Below the pieces are notes generated by a model that saw only the letters and a program-made list of their open reading frames with translations, was not told where the DNA came from and searched no databases. From positions 10,782 through 26,387 of the forward strand of contig DGKK01000014.1 in assembly GCA_002387725.1 (NCBI GenBank): a stretch of 15,606 nucleotides of DNA, given 5' to 3'. Source of the stretch: Nitrospirae bacterium UBA4572 (lineage in GTDB: Bacteria; Nitrospirota; Leptospirillia; Leptospirillales; Leptospirillaceae). Below are positions 1 through 7,621 of the stretch, piece after piece; the stretch's first letter is position 1, and each line of letters opens with the position of its first letter. Made by a program: the position numbers and the translations under genes.

Positions 1-2604
1 CGTCCCGTTCCGGCCGGCTCGCCCAATTTGCGACGGCTGCTCTCTCTCGTCGTCCACAGCGGGGCCCTTCGCAATCTTCACGACCTCATCTTCTACTTCT
101 CCATGGGGGCGGATGCCATGTGCCCCTTCCTGATGCTCGAGTCGGTTCTCGTTCCCGAAAAGGGAGCGTTGGCCTACTCCGTCGAGGAGGGAACGGCCCG
201 CATTGACAGGACCGTCACCTCCATCCACAAGGGCATCGAAAAGATCATCTCCACGATGGGAATCCATGAGATGCGGGGGTACGGCCGTCTCATGAGCTCA
301 ATCGGGCTCTCGGTGGACCTGGCCCAGCTCTTCACCACGCCCAATTTCTTCACCAGCGAAAAGTCGGGCCTTTCCTGGTCGCGGCTTCAGGGGGAGGCCC
401 GGGCCCGGGCCCCCTTCTTCCAGTCTCCGAAAACGGACAAGCCCTCCCGCGTCTTTCATCTCTACCCAAAGGTCTGGAAGCTGGCGCTCGATGTGGCCAA
501 CTCCAACGAGCCCTACGAGAAATATCAGGAAAAGCTCTCGGGGATCGAGACCGAAAACCCCATTTCGATTCGCCATCTGCTCGATCTCGTTCCTCACGGC
601 TCCCCCCTGTCGCCGGAGCGGGTCGATGTCTCGATCCTCGAACAGAACTACCCCTTCGTCATCAGCTCCATGAGCTTCGGCTCCCAGGGAGAGGTGGCCT
701 ACCGGGCCTATGCCGAAGCCTGCGAGCAGCTGGGGATCATTTCATTAAACGGAGAGGGCGGCGAAATCGGGGACATGATCGGCAAATATCCCAAGAGCCG
801 TGGCCAGCAGATCGCCTCGGGCCGTTTCGGGGTCAATATCCGCCTCCTCAATTCCTCCGGGCTCCTTGAGATCAAGATCGGACAGGGCGCAAAGCCAGGA
901 GAGGGCGGCCATCTGCCCGGACGCAAGGTCTCCCAGAAAATTGCCCGAGCCCGTCGCGCCAATCCGGGCGTCGACCTCATCTCTCCCTCGAACAATCACG
1001 ACCTCTATTCGATCGAGGATCTCGCCCAGCTTGTGGCGGAACTCAAAAGCGCCAACCCGCGCGCCCGAATCATCGTGAAGATCCCGGTCATCCCGGGGGT
1101 CGGCACGATCGGCATTGGAATCGCCAAGGCCGGGGCCGACATCATCACCGTCAGCGGCTACGACGGGGGAACGGGGGCGGCACGGCTTCATGCCCTCAAG
1201 CATGTCGGCCTTCCCGTGGAGATCGGAGTCTCCGAGGTCCATCGCGCGCTCCTTTCGGCCGGGCTCCGGGACCAGGTGGAGGTCTGGGGGGACGGAGGAC
1301 TCAAGTCCTCCGTGGACGTGGTCAAGCTCATGTGCCTCGGCGCCAACCGGGTGGGATTTGCGACCCTTCCGATGGTGGCGATCGGATGCACCATCTGCCG
1401 GGAATGCCAGACTGATACCTGCCATGTGGGGATCGCCACCCAGATCGAGAACGAAGAGGAGGCCAGAAAACATGGCCTCAAGAGATTCGTTCCCCGGGAT
1501 TATGAATTTGCGGTGCGCCAGCTCGTTCACTTCTTCCGGGCCATGGGCGAGGATTTCCGGAAAATTCTGGCGGGGCTGGGGGTCTCCAACGCCCAGTCCA
1601 TCGTGGGCAATACCGGATATCTGGCCCAGATGCGCCATGCCGACAGGCTCGACCTGACCTCCCTTCTCAATCCCCTGCCCTACGGGCTCGACATCGAGGG
1701 AGTGTGCGGGATCGGAGGATCTCCCGATGTGACGATGACGGAAAAGATCACCGAGGAGGTGGTCAGGGAGCTGAAGAAGCATCCCACGACCGTCTCCCTC
1801 TCGGTCAACTCCGTCAACTCCCAGGACCGGAACATCGGGACCCATCTCTCGGGCGTACTCACCCGGGAGTTTCCGGCGCATCCTCCCATCGACATCCGTC
1901 TCGGAAGCGGCTCCATTGCCGGAAACGGGATGGGGGCCTTCCTTCGGGAAAACATGACCCTCCATGTGACGGGAGGAGCTCAGGACGGGGTGGGGAAGAG
2001 TGCCATCGGCGGCCGGATCGTCGTGATGAAGGCCCGAAACGGGAACGGCGTCCCTGTGGATGGTTCCGTGGGGAAATCCCTGGGGTACGGAGCACAGGGA
2101 GGCCTATTTCTGATTCAGGGAAACTGCGACTCGAGAGCCTGCATCCGCCTCTCGGGAGCCGATGTCGTCATCGGGGGACGCATCACGGGTCCTGTCGACG
2201 ACGGTGTGGGGCACCTGGGGCTTCGGGCCAACATGAAGGGATTCGCCTTCGAATACATGACCAACGGCCGGGCGGTCGTCCTGGGCGATCCGGGTCCCTG
2301 GATCTGTGCCGGGATGACCGGAGGGTCGGTCTACCTGATGCCCCAGCCCGAGTTCGGCTTCGACCGGGACGCCATACGCCGACGCATTGCCAAGGGGGCC
2401 AAGGTTGTCCTTGCCTCCCTTCAGGCGGCCGACACGGAGGCGGTTGGCCGCCACCTCGGAGAATATGAAAACGAGCTTCGCCGCTCGGGACAGTCGGAGG
2501 AGGCGGAATGGGTCCAAGGGATCCGAACCTCCGATCTGGCCAAACGCTTTGTCCGGATCGTACCGGAATCCCAGCAAATGGAGCAGGAGATCTCGACCGA
2601 ATGA
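1..2604 (+). CDS. gltB: Glutamate synthase large subunit (GltB-type), 5'-truncated by window edge
   Basis: Makes glutamate from 2-oxoglutarate and glutamine-derived ammonia in the cytoplasm. The frame is open from base 1, so a TTG at 28 is not the true start; 867 codons are visible. In order: the tail of the central domain (about residues 1-150), the FMN/2-oxoglutarate barrel (about 185-540) with SSMSFGSQ, GQGAKPGEGG and DGGTGAA, then the GXGXG beta-helix domain (about 600-840). Cysteines for a 3Fe-4S cluster are at codons 1387, 1405 and 1420 (C-x5-C-x4-C), with an extra Cys at 1396. The N-terminal glutamine amidotransferase domain would lie upstream of the window. The GXGXG domain has about 17 additional residues before its EYMT motif compared with the usual form. 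No gltD follows; yicC starts 31 bases later. A shorter 'glutamate synthase-related' protein without an amidotransferase domain cannot be excluded. Confidence 0.87.
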   Translation, partial: RPVPAGSPNLRRLLSLVVHSGALRNLHDLIFYFSMGADAMCPFLMLESVLVPEKGALAYSVEEGTARIDRTVTSIHKGIEKIISTMGIHEMRGYGRLMSSIGLSVDLAQLFTTPNFFTSEKSGLSWSRLQGEARARAPFFQSPKTDKPSRVFHLYPKVWKLALDVANSNEPYEKYQEKLSGIETENPISIRHLLDLVPHGSPLSPERVDVSILEQNYPFVISSMSFGSQGEVAYRAYAEACEQLGIISLNGEGGEIGDMIGKYPKSRGQQIASGRFGVNIRLLNSSGLLEIKIGQGAKPGEGGHLPGRKVSQKIARARRANPGVDLISPSNNHDLYSIEDLAQLVAELKSANPRARIIVKIPVIPGVGTIGIGIAKAGADIITVSGYDGGTGAARLHALKHVGLPVEIGVSEVHRALLSAGLRDQVEVWGDGGLKSSVDVVKLMCLGANRVGFATLPMVAIGCTICRECQTDTCHVGIATQIENEEEARKHGLKRFVPRDYEFAVRQLVHFFRAMGEDFRKILAGLGVSNAQSIVGNTGYLAQMRHADRLDLTSLLNPLPYGLDIEGVCGIGGSPDVTMTEKITEEVVRELKKHPTTVSLSVNSVNSQDRNIGTHLSGVLTREFPAHPPIDIRLGSGSIAGNGMGAFLRENMTLHVTGGAQDGVGKSAIGGRIVVMKARNGNGVPVDGSVGKSLGYGAQGGLFLIQGNCDSRACIRLSGADVVIGGRITGPVDDGVGHLGLRANMKGFAFEYMTNGRAVVLGDPGPWICAGMTGGSVYLMPQPEFGFDRDAIRRRIAKGAKVVLASLQAADTEAVGRHLGEYENELRRSGQSEEAEWVQGIRTSDLAKRFVRIVPESQQMEQEISTE

Positions 2605-2624
2605 TTCTTCCCGTCCCGTCCTTT

Positions 2625-2628
2625 GGAG
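2625..2628 (+). promoter_or_regulatory. Ribosome binding site setting the yicC GTG start
   Basis: GGAG lies 7 bases before GTG 2636. This decides the start of yicC in favour of that GTG over a much longer frame running back into gltB, and over the ATG at 2681 that begins the conserved MTGF motif. Confidence 0.6.
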
Positions 2629-2635
2629 AAAGCCG

Positions 2636-3526
2636 GTGAGCGGATCCCAACCCGCCGCGCCTGCGGCCTTGGTCTCCAGCATGACCGGCTTTGCAGATGC
2701 GACTCTGCCATCGGGCTACCGGATCCAGATCCGCTCCTGGAATCACCGCTCCCTCGAAACCGTCTTCCGGGTTCCCTCCGAATGGGAGGCGATCGAACCC
2801 TCCATGAGGAAGCTTCTGACACAGAAGCTCTCCCGGGGGCGGGTCGACGTCACGGTCTCCCGCAGTGACGGCTCCGGCCGACGCCTGAATTCCTTTCTTG
2901 AAAAGGGAGTCCGGGCCTACGGCAATCTGACACTCCTCTCCCAGCATCTGGGTCTCAAGGAGGATGTTCGCCTTGAGCATATCCTTTCGGTCCTCTCCAC
3001 CGATGGATTCCAGGAGGCGCCGACCCTGGACGAAGCCGCCTCCCTCGAGCACTTTTCCCGAACCCTCGACGCGCTGATCCTTTCCCGCCAGCGGGAGGGG
3101 GAATCCCTGCGTGGCGTCCTTCTCGATCTTCTCTCCCGGATGCGGGGGCTTTCGGACCAGATGGACAGCCGCAGAAAGTCCGCGAAGAAGGAAATCCGAC
3201 GCCAGTTTCTCGATCGGATGAAGTCCTATCTCAAGGAGATCGAGGCGGACCCTGGCAAGCGGTTTGAGGAAGAGGCCCTCCTTTATCTGGCGAAGAAGGA
3301 CAACGAGGAGGAGTGGAAGCGCTTCCATATTCATCTGGCCCAGACGGAGCGGGAGATGGAAAAGGGAGGCCTTTTGGGCCGCTCCCTGGACTTCCTCGCT
3401 CAGGAGATGAACCGGGAGCTCACCACCTTCATCTCCAAGGAACCCTGGCCCGACCTCTTCCAGCCGGCCATGGAAATCCGGAACATCCTTTCGAGCTTCC
3501 GGGAGCAGGTCCAGAACCTCGAATGA
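2636..3526 (+). CDS. yicC: YicC/YloC family endoribonuclease
   Basis: Member of the YicC family; E. coli YicC and B. subtilis YloC are reported endoribonucleases acting on RNA such as small RNAs. The 296 codons match the usual length of about 290. The N-terminal MTGF signature starts at 2681 and is followed by the family's SWNHR-like segment (family form close to S-x-N-x-R). The C-terminal DUF1732-type region carries LLGRSLDFLAQEMNRE, close to the family GRRLDFLxQExNRE, and ends in FREQVQNLE. The GTG start at 2636 has GGAG 7 bases upstream and adds about 15 residues before MTGF; starting at ATG 2681 is possible. It sits 31 bases after the glutamate synthase gene and 31 before gmk, so it is probably co-transcribed with them. 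Confidence 0.9.
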   Translation: MSGSQPAAPAALVSSMTGFADATLPSGYRIQIRSWNHRSLETVFRVPSEWEAIEPSMRKLLTQKLSRGRVDVTVSRSDGSGRRLNSFLEKGVRAYGNLTLLSQHLGLKEDVRLEHILSVLSTDGFQEAPTLDEAASLEHFSRTLDALILSRQREGESLRGVLLDLLSRMRGLSDQMDSRRKSAKKEIRRQFLDRMKSYLKEIEADPGKRFEEEALLYLAKKDNEEEWKRFHIHLAQTEREMEKGGLLGRSLDFLAQEMNRELTTFISKEPWPDLFQPAMEIRNILSSFREQVQNLE

Positions 3527-3557
3527 CACCGACCCACCCTTCGACAAGGATCCTTCT

Positions 3558-4274
3558 GTGAAAGAGAGCAATCCGGAGCCCCGTTCCCGACTCGCCCCTC
3601 TGATTCCCGATGAGGGCTGGTACCGGCTCCCGCCCGATCTGGGACAGCCTCTTCTTTACATCGTGTCGGCTCCGTCGGGTGCCGGAAAGACCAGTCTCTG
3701 CCGCCGGGTCTCCTCGCTCGTGAGCTGGATCACCTACTCCATTTCCTACACGACCCGGGAGCCCCGTCCCGGCGAGGTGGACGGCGTCGACTATTTCTTT
3801 GTCTCCCCCCAGGTCTTCCAGGAGATGCAGGACCGGGGGGACTTTCTCGAGACCGCGGAGGTCTATGGCAATCGTTACGGCACAGCCCGCTCCCAAATCG
3901 AGGCCTCGTTCGCCAAGGGCAAGGACGTCCTTGTGGACATCGACATTCAGGGGGCCCGGACGATGAGAGCCAGCAACATTCCGAGCATTTCCGTCTACAT
4001 CCTTCCCCCGTCCTATGACATTCTCCGGCAACGACTCTCCTCCCGCGCCCAGGACTCGGAGGCAACGATCAGGAAGCGCCTCGAACGCGCAAAAAATGAA
4101 ATTGTCAGCTATAATGAGTACGATTATCTTCTGATCAACCGGGAGTTCGACCGGACCGCGCAGGATCTCCTCGCCATCATTCGGGCGGAGCACTACAGGA
4201 AGGCGGGCCTTCTGGGCTTTATGGAAGAGGTCTTTCTCAAGGAGTTTTCCGGAAATCCCCAGCCGCACGCCTGA
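3558..4274 (+). CDS. gmk: Guanylate kinase
   Basis: Phosphorylates GMP to GDP with ATP, an essential step of purine nucleotide supply in the cytoplasm. The P-loop APSGAGKTS has its Lys at residue 44. It is followed by the GMP-binding segment YTTREPRPGE.DGVDYFF, FLETAEVYGNRYGT, and DIDIQGA (usually DIDWQGA). The GTG start at 3558 is backed by AAGGA (3546-3550) 7 bases upstream. This gives 238 residues against a usual 200-210; the excess is a Pro-rich N-terminal extension of about 28 residues before the kinase fold. Position between yicC and rpoZ is a widely conserved arrangement. A later start is not supported by any better ribosome binding site I can see. Confidence 0.95.
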   Translation: MKESNPEPRSRLAPLIPDEGWYRLPPDLGQPLLYIVSAPSGAGKTSLCRRVSSLVSWITYSISYTTREPRPGEVDGVDYFFVSPQVFQEMQDRGDFLETAEVYGNRYGTARSQIEASFAKGKDVLVDIDIQGARTMRASNIPSISVYILPPSYDILRQRLSSRAQDSEATIRKRLERAKNEIVSYNEYDYLLINREFDRTAQDLLAIIRAEHYRKAGLLGFMEEVFLKEFSGNPQPHA

Positions 4275-4355
4275 CCGGCGCCAAAAAGGGAACATCAGAG
4301 CCACATCCCACTTAAGGTGGCAGAGTCAAGACTGCCCAAACGCAAGAGGAGCCCC

Positions 4356-4751
4356 ATGAACGATATCGTCTCACAACCGATCGACTATGCCGACGACGTC
4401 ATCGACAGCCGGTACCGCCTTGTCATTGCGGCCGCCAAGCGTACCCGCCAGATCATGGAAGGGCATGCCCCCGTGGGCGACTGGCCCTACCACAAGGAGA
4501 CCACCATCGGTCTTGCCGAAATCCTTTCGAAATCCGTTCCGATCATAACCGGCCCGGCCGCGGTCGTTGCCGAGCAGAAGCACAAGGAAGCCCTTCGTGC
4601 TGCTCGCCGTCAGCATGAAGAGGCGCTGGCCCCTTCCCGGGGATATGCCCGGGAATCGACCGAAGCGATCCAGGCCGATCTCTCCGTCTACCAGGAAGAC
4701 CCCGAGCACTCCGCCCCGGAAGAGAGCGACGATCTCGACGGGGATCTCTGA
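4356..4751 (+). CDS. rpoZ: RNA polymerase omega subunit
   Basis: Small RNA polymerase subunit that helps fold and assemble beta'. The diagnostic segment SRYRLVIAAAKRTRQI corresponds to the conserved NRFDLVLVAARRARQ region of E. coli omega. I chose ATG 4356, with AGAGGA (4345-4350) 5 bases upstream, over an in-frame GTG at 4317 that has no clear site. The 131-residue product is longer than E. coli omega (91) because of an extra tail of about 40 residues, which ends very acidic (EESDDLDGDL). It lies 81 bases after gmk and only 4 bases before the coaBC start. Confidence 0.88.
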   Translation: MNDIVSQPIDYADDVIDSRYRLVIAAAKRTRQIMEGHAPVGDWPYHKETTIGLAEILSKSVPIITGPAAVVAEQKHKEALRAARRQHEEALAPSRGYARESTEAIQADLSVYQEDPEHSAPEESDDLDGDL

Positions 4752-4755
4752 TCCC

Positions 4756-6003
4756 TTGAAAGGCTCCTCTCCCTCCCTCCTTCTCGGCGTGACGGGGAGC
4801 ATTGCCGCCTACAAATCCCTCGACCTGATCCGTCGGCTCCGAGAGGAAGGGATGACGGTTCGCGTGGTGGCCACGGCCAACGCCCGCCATTTCTTCCCCT
4901 TCCTTTCCGCCGAGGTCTTTTCGGATCACAAGGTCGAGACCGATCTCTTTTCCGAAGGCGAGGGCACAGGGCGCATCCGCCATCTCGCCCTTCTCGACTC
5001 CGCCGACATTCTCCTGATCGCTCCCGCCTCGGCCAACTTTATCGCTCGCCTCTCTCTGGGGCTCGCCGACGATCTCCTGTCGACCCTTGCCCTTTCGGCA
5101 CGCATTCCGATCCTTGTCGCTCCGGCCATGGAGGAGGCCATGTACCTTCATCCGGCAACCGAAGAACATCGGGGCCGTCTTGTCCGCCGGGGCGTGGTCG
5201 AAATCGCCCCCGAGGAGGGCGCCCTCGCCTCCGGACGCTCCGGACAGGGCCGGATGGCCTCGCTCGACCGGATTCTCGAGGCCGTCCGTCGCCACCTGCC
5301 TTCAGGACAGACTCGCTCTCAGGGCCCCCTCTCGGGACGTCATGTTCTGGTCAGCTCCGGACCCACCTACGAGCCGCTCGACCCGGTCCGATTCATCGGA
5401 AACCGATCCTCCGGACTTATGGGCCTGGCGCTTGTCCGGGCGGCCCGGGAGCTCGGGGCGCGGGTCACGCTGGTGACGGGCCCCACCGCCCTCTCCTCTC
5501 CGCCGGACGTCGAGGTCCACGCCGTCGAAACGGCCCTGGAGATGAAAGAGAGGCTGGAGAACCTTTTTCCTGCCTGCGACATCCTTGTGATGGCCGCCGC
5601 GGTCTCCGACTATCGCCCGACATCGGCGATGACGGAAAAGCGGAAAAAGAACGGGCGGGGCTGGAGCCTTGACCTTCAGGAAAACCCCGACATACTGAAG
5701 GGACTGGCGGCAAGGAGGCGTCCGGGCCAGTGCCTGGTCGGATTTGCCGCGGAATCCTCCCTCGACCGGGAGAAGCTTCTGGAAAAATGTCGGGCCAAGG
5801 GGGTCGACCTCCTGGTGGCCAACGACATCTCAAACCCGCTCACCGGTTTCGGCTCCTCCGAAAACGAAGCGCTCCTCCTGAGGCCCGATGGAGGTTGCCT
5901 TCCCGTCTCAAGGCGCTCAAAGGACGCTCTGGCCCGCATGATCTTCGAGAACCTCCCCTTCCGCCCCTCCCCCCCGAACAACGCTGTCACAGAGGAGGCG
6001 TAG
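4756..6003 (+). CDS. coaBC: CoaBC: phosphopantothenoylcysteine decarboxylase / synthetase, with altered decarboxylase site
   Basis: Bifunctional CoA-biosynthesis flavoprotein: CoaB joins cysteine to phosphopantothenate using CTP, and CoaC decarboxylates the product to phosphopantetheine. The product has 415 residues. The TTG start at 4756 gives MKGSSPSLLLGVTGSIAAYK at the expected position, and GGGGA lies 11 bases upstream inside the end of rpoZ. CoaC (about 1-185) keeps GVTGSIAAYK, His76 (E. coli His75), and the FMN segment PASANFIARLSLGLADD. However, the PxMNxxMW motif reads PAMEEAMY (Glu126 for Asn125), and ACG reads ASG (Ser159 for Cys158). CoaB (about 190-400) has SSGPTYEPLDPVRFIGNRSSG, NPDIL, GFAAES and VANDIS; SSGKMG is SSGLMG. 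The CoaB call is firm, while decarboxylase activity of this protein is uncertain. Confidence 0.9.
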   Translation: MKGSSPSLLLGVTGSIAAYKSLDLIRRLREEGMTVRVVATANARHFFPFLSAEVFSDHKVETDLFSEGEGTGRIRHLALLDSADILLIAPASANFIARLSLGLADDLLSTLALSARIPILVAPAMEEAMYLHPATEEHRGRLVRRGVVEIAPEEGALASGRSGQGRMASLDRILEAVRRHLPSGQTRSQGPLSGRHVLVSSGPTYEPLDPVRFIGNRSSGLMGLALVRAARELGARVTLVTGPTALSSPPDVEVHAVETALEMKERLENLFPACDILVMAAAVSDYRPTSAMTEKRKKNGRGWSLDLQENPDILKGLAARRRPGQCLVGFAAESSLDREKLLEKCRAKGVDLLVANDISNPLTGFGSSENEALLLRPDGGCLPVSRRSKDALARMIFENLPFRPSPPNNAVTEEA

Positions 6004-6017
6004 TGCCGTTTCCGGCA
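6004..6017 (+). other. Small hairpin just after coaBC
   Basis: TGCCG-TTTC-CGGCA forms a perfect 5-bp stem with a 4-base loop directly after the coaBC stop. No run of T follows, so it is not a canonical Rho-independent terminator. It might protect the 3' end of the message or be chance. Confidence 0.25.
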
Positions 6018-6073
6018 GGACACATGGCAAGTGCGTCTAAAACCTCATAAAGACAGGCGTTTGAGGGATTTTC

Positions 6074-6102
6074 TTGCAATTATCTCCTATCATTGCTAGG
6101 AT
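6074..6102 (+). promoter_or_regulatory. Sigma70-like promoter for the TPR-aroQ-efp-accBC-thiE operon
   Basis: TTGCAA (6074-6079) and TAGGAT (6097-6102) are separated by exactly 17 bases, inside a locally AT-rich patch of an otherwise GC-rich region. It is the strongest promoter-like pair I could find in the window and lies in its longest intergenic gap (177 bases). Transcription would start near 6109, giving a leader of about 70 bases. The call rests on sequence likeness alone. Confidence 0.5.
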
Positions 6103-6106
6103 ACAC

Positions 6107-6137
6107 GCCGATCGACTCGCGGCGGAACTCAATCGGC
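6107..6137 (+). other. Possible leader stem-loop before the TPR gene
   Basis: GCCGAT (6107-6112) can pair perfectly with ATCGGC (6132-6137) across a 19-base loop, at or just after the predicted transcription start. No riboswitch or leader-peptide features are recognisable, and the loop is large. It may be fortuitous. Confidence 0.2.
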
Positions 6138-6180
6138 ACCACCTTCGGGCGGACACTTTATCCTTCACGGCGGGAAACTT

Positions 6181-7620
6181 ATGAATCCTGAAGAACTGAA
6201 GGTTCTGGAAGAGCGGATCAAGGCCAACCCCAAAAGCCGCTCCTTCCTTCAGCTAGCCGAGGCCTACATTGAGGCCGGCCGGAAAAAAGAGGCCCTCGAG
6301 CTTCTGAAGAACGGGGAGGAATACTATCCCTACTATCTGGCCGCCCGCATTGCCTACGGGAAGCTTTTGCGCGAAGAGGGGGAGACCGATCGCGCCATCG
6401 AGCAGTTCGAGTTCGTCAACCGGACGATCCCCGACAACCTGATCGCCCTCAAGAACCTTGCTCCGCTGTATTTTGAAAAGTCGAGACTTCCGGAAGCCAA
6501 GGCCATGGCCACCTCCGCACTGGCCCTTTCTCCCGGAGATCCCGAAATGACGGAGATCATCCAGAAGGTCGATGCGGCCTCGGCAGCTTCGTCCCCGCCA
6601 CCCCCTCCACCAGCACCGCCTCAACCCGAACCGAAAGCCCCCGAGGAGGTGGCGGAGCCCCTCTCCCAGGAGCCGGAGCCCGCAACAGAAGCTCCCGCAG
6701 CCCCCGCCCCCGAGGAGACGATCGTCGAGATGCCCCACGAGCTATTCGAAAAGGTCGCGGCGGAGGCGGTCCCCGAAGAGCCCAAACAGGCAGCCCCGGC
6801 TCCCCCCAAGGAATCGGCCCTGCCCCAGACGGAAACGATGGGAGACCTTCTCGTCAATCAGGGACACATCGAAGAGGCGATGGCCGTCTACGAGGCGGTC
6901 CTGGCCAAGGATCCCGGCAACAAGACTGTCCCGGAAAAGCTCCATTCCGTCCGGACCATGTTGCGGCTAATCCCTCCGGCCGAGCCGACGCCCCCCCTCT
7001 CGGAGCCTCCCGTTCCCGAACCAACCCCCGAGCCCGCGGAGGAGATCCCGGCAGAGCCACAGGAGGAACAGGAGCCGGAACCTTCCCCTGCTCCCGAGCC
7101 TGAGCCAGAGCCGGAGCCCCTCCCTGAGCCCCTCAAGGAGGAAGCCCCTCCCACGATGGCCGAACCGGAACCGGAGGAACAGGAGCCGGAGCCCGAAGTC
7201 CCCTATCCTCCTGCGCCCGCTCCGGAACCTGTCGCTCCCTCCGCGCCTCCGTCCCTTCCCGAGGGGGTCGCAGGAAAGATCGTGGATGCGGTTCAGAAGC
7301 GGATGGGCCGGGCCTTTACCGGCTATGTCCGGGCCTCCCTCGATGGCCTGTCTGTGGAGACATCCGATTCCGGACAGTGGGGAGACATCCTGGCGGCCGA
7401 AGGGGTCGAGATCGTGCGCGCGGTCTCCGACATGACCCGGATGCTCGGATGGGGAGATCTTCAGGGAACGGTCGTCTGGATGGACCGGGCGACGCTTTAC
7501 GGACTGCCCATCGGCACGAACGAAGCCCTCTTTCTGGCGCTGAAGCCGGGCGCCAACATCGGTCTTTGTCGTCTCCTCGTGGCCCGGACGATCGAAGAGG
7601 CCCTGAAGGATCAGGAATGA
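6181..7620 (+). CDS. TPR protein with Pro/Glu-rich linkers and Roadblock/LC7-like C-terminus
   Basis: The function is not known to me. The 479-residue product has about three tetratricopeptide repeats at residues 15-125 (for example LAEAYIEAGRKKEALELL). A Pro/Glu-rich linker follows (139-178), then one more TPR-like unit (about 217-262, GDLLVNQGHIEEAMAVYEAVL), a second long Pro/Glu linker (265-360), and a compact C-terminal domain (361-479). That last domain, with GYVRASLDGLSVETSDS and GTNEALFLALKPGANIGLCRLL, resembles Roadblock/LC7 (MglB-type) domains, which often bind small GTPases. There is no signal peptide or membrane segment, so a cytoplasmic scaffold is likely. ATG 6181 has only a weak site (GGGA 6172-6175). 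It heads a probable operon, and its stop lies 1 base before aroQ. The TPR call is firm; the Roadblock call is an inference from pattern. Confidence 0.8.
   Translation: MNPEELKVLEERIKANPKSRSFLQLAEAYIEAGRKKEALELLKNGEEYYPYYLAARIAYGKLLREEGETDRAIEQFEFVNRTIPDNLIALKNLAPLYFEKSRLPEAKAMATSALALSPGDPEMTEIIQKVDAASAASSPPPPPPAPPQPEPKAPEEVAEPLSQEPEPATEAPAAPAPEETIVEMPHELFEKVAAEAVPEEPKQAAPAPPKESALPQTETMGDLLVNQGHIEEAMAVYEAVLAKDPGNKTVPEKLHSVRTMLRLIPPAEPTPPLSEPPVPEPTPEPAEEIPAEPQEEQEPEPSPAPEPEPEPEPLPEPLKEEAPPTMAEPEPEEQEPEPEVPYPPAPAPEPVAPSAPPSLPEGVAGKIVDAVQKRMGRAFTGYVRASLDGLSVETSDSGQWGDILAAEGVEIVRAVSDMTRMLGWGDLQGTVVWMDRATLYGLPIGTNEALFLALKPGANIGLCRLLVARTIEEALKDQE
6595..6717 (+). repeat. First Pro/Glu/Ala-rich low-complexity stretch
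   Basis: Opens with a run of Pro codons, then Pro-Glu-Ala mixtures, between the N-terminal TPRs and the central TPR-like unit. It is coding, in frame, and looks like a flexible linker. Confidence 0.7.
6973..7260 (+). repeat. Second, longer Pro-Glu repeat stretch
   Basis: About 95 codons dominated by Pro and Glu, including imperfect tandem GAGCC-type units that encode EPEPEPEP-like runs. Such tracts are extended and rigid, and they can vary in length between strains by slippage. Here it separates the TPR part from the Roadblock-like domain. Confidence 0.75.
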
Positions 7621-7621
7621 C

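Noticed and set aside
745..1965. 406-codon minus-strand frame opposite the glutamate synthase gene
   Set aside because: It lies wholly inside a well-conserved + strand gene and shows no domain or plausible start context.
2387..2635. Upstream extension of the yicC frame into gltB
   Set aside because: The extension is Arg/Ser/Pro-rich out-of-frame gltB sequence. GTG 2636 has a proper ribosome binding site and gives the normal family length.
2183..3571. 462-codon minus-strand frame across gltB, yicC and the gmk start
   Set aside because: It spans three confident + strand genes and their gaps and has no recognisable protein signature.
4309..4321. Near-palindrome CCACTTAAGGTGG before rpoZ
   Set aside because: It has almost no loop and includes a mismatch or wobble, with no T-run. 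It cannot be supported as a terminator or a defined operator.
4567..4755. Upstream extension of the coaBC frame through rpoZ
   Set aside because: It is a shadow of rpoZ. Starting at TTG 4756 puts the catalytic His at residue 76, next to its E. coli number.
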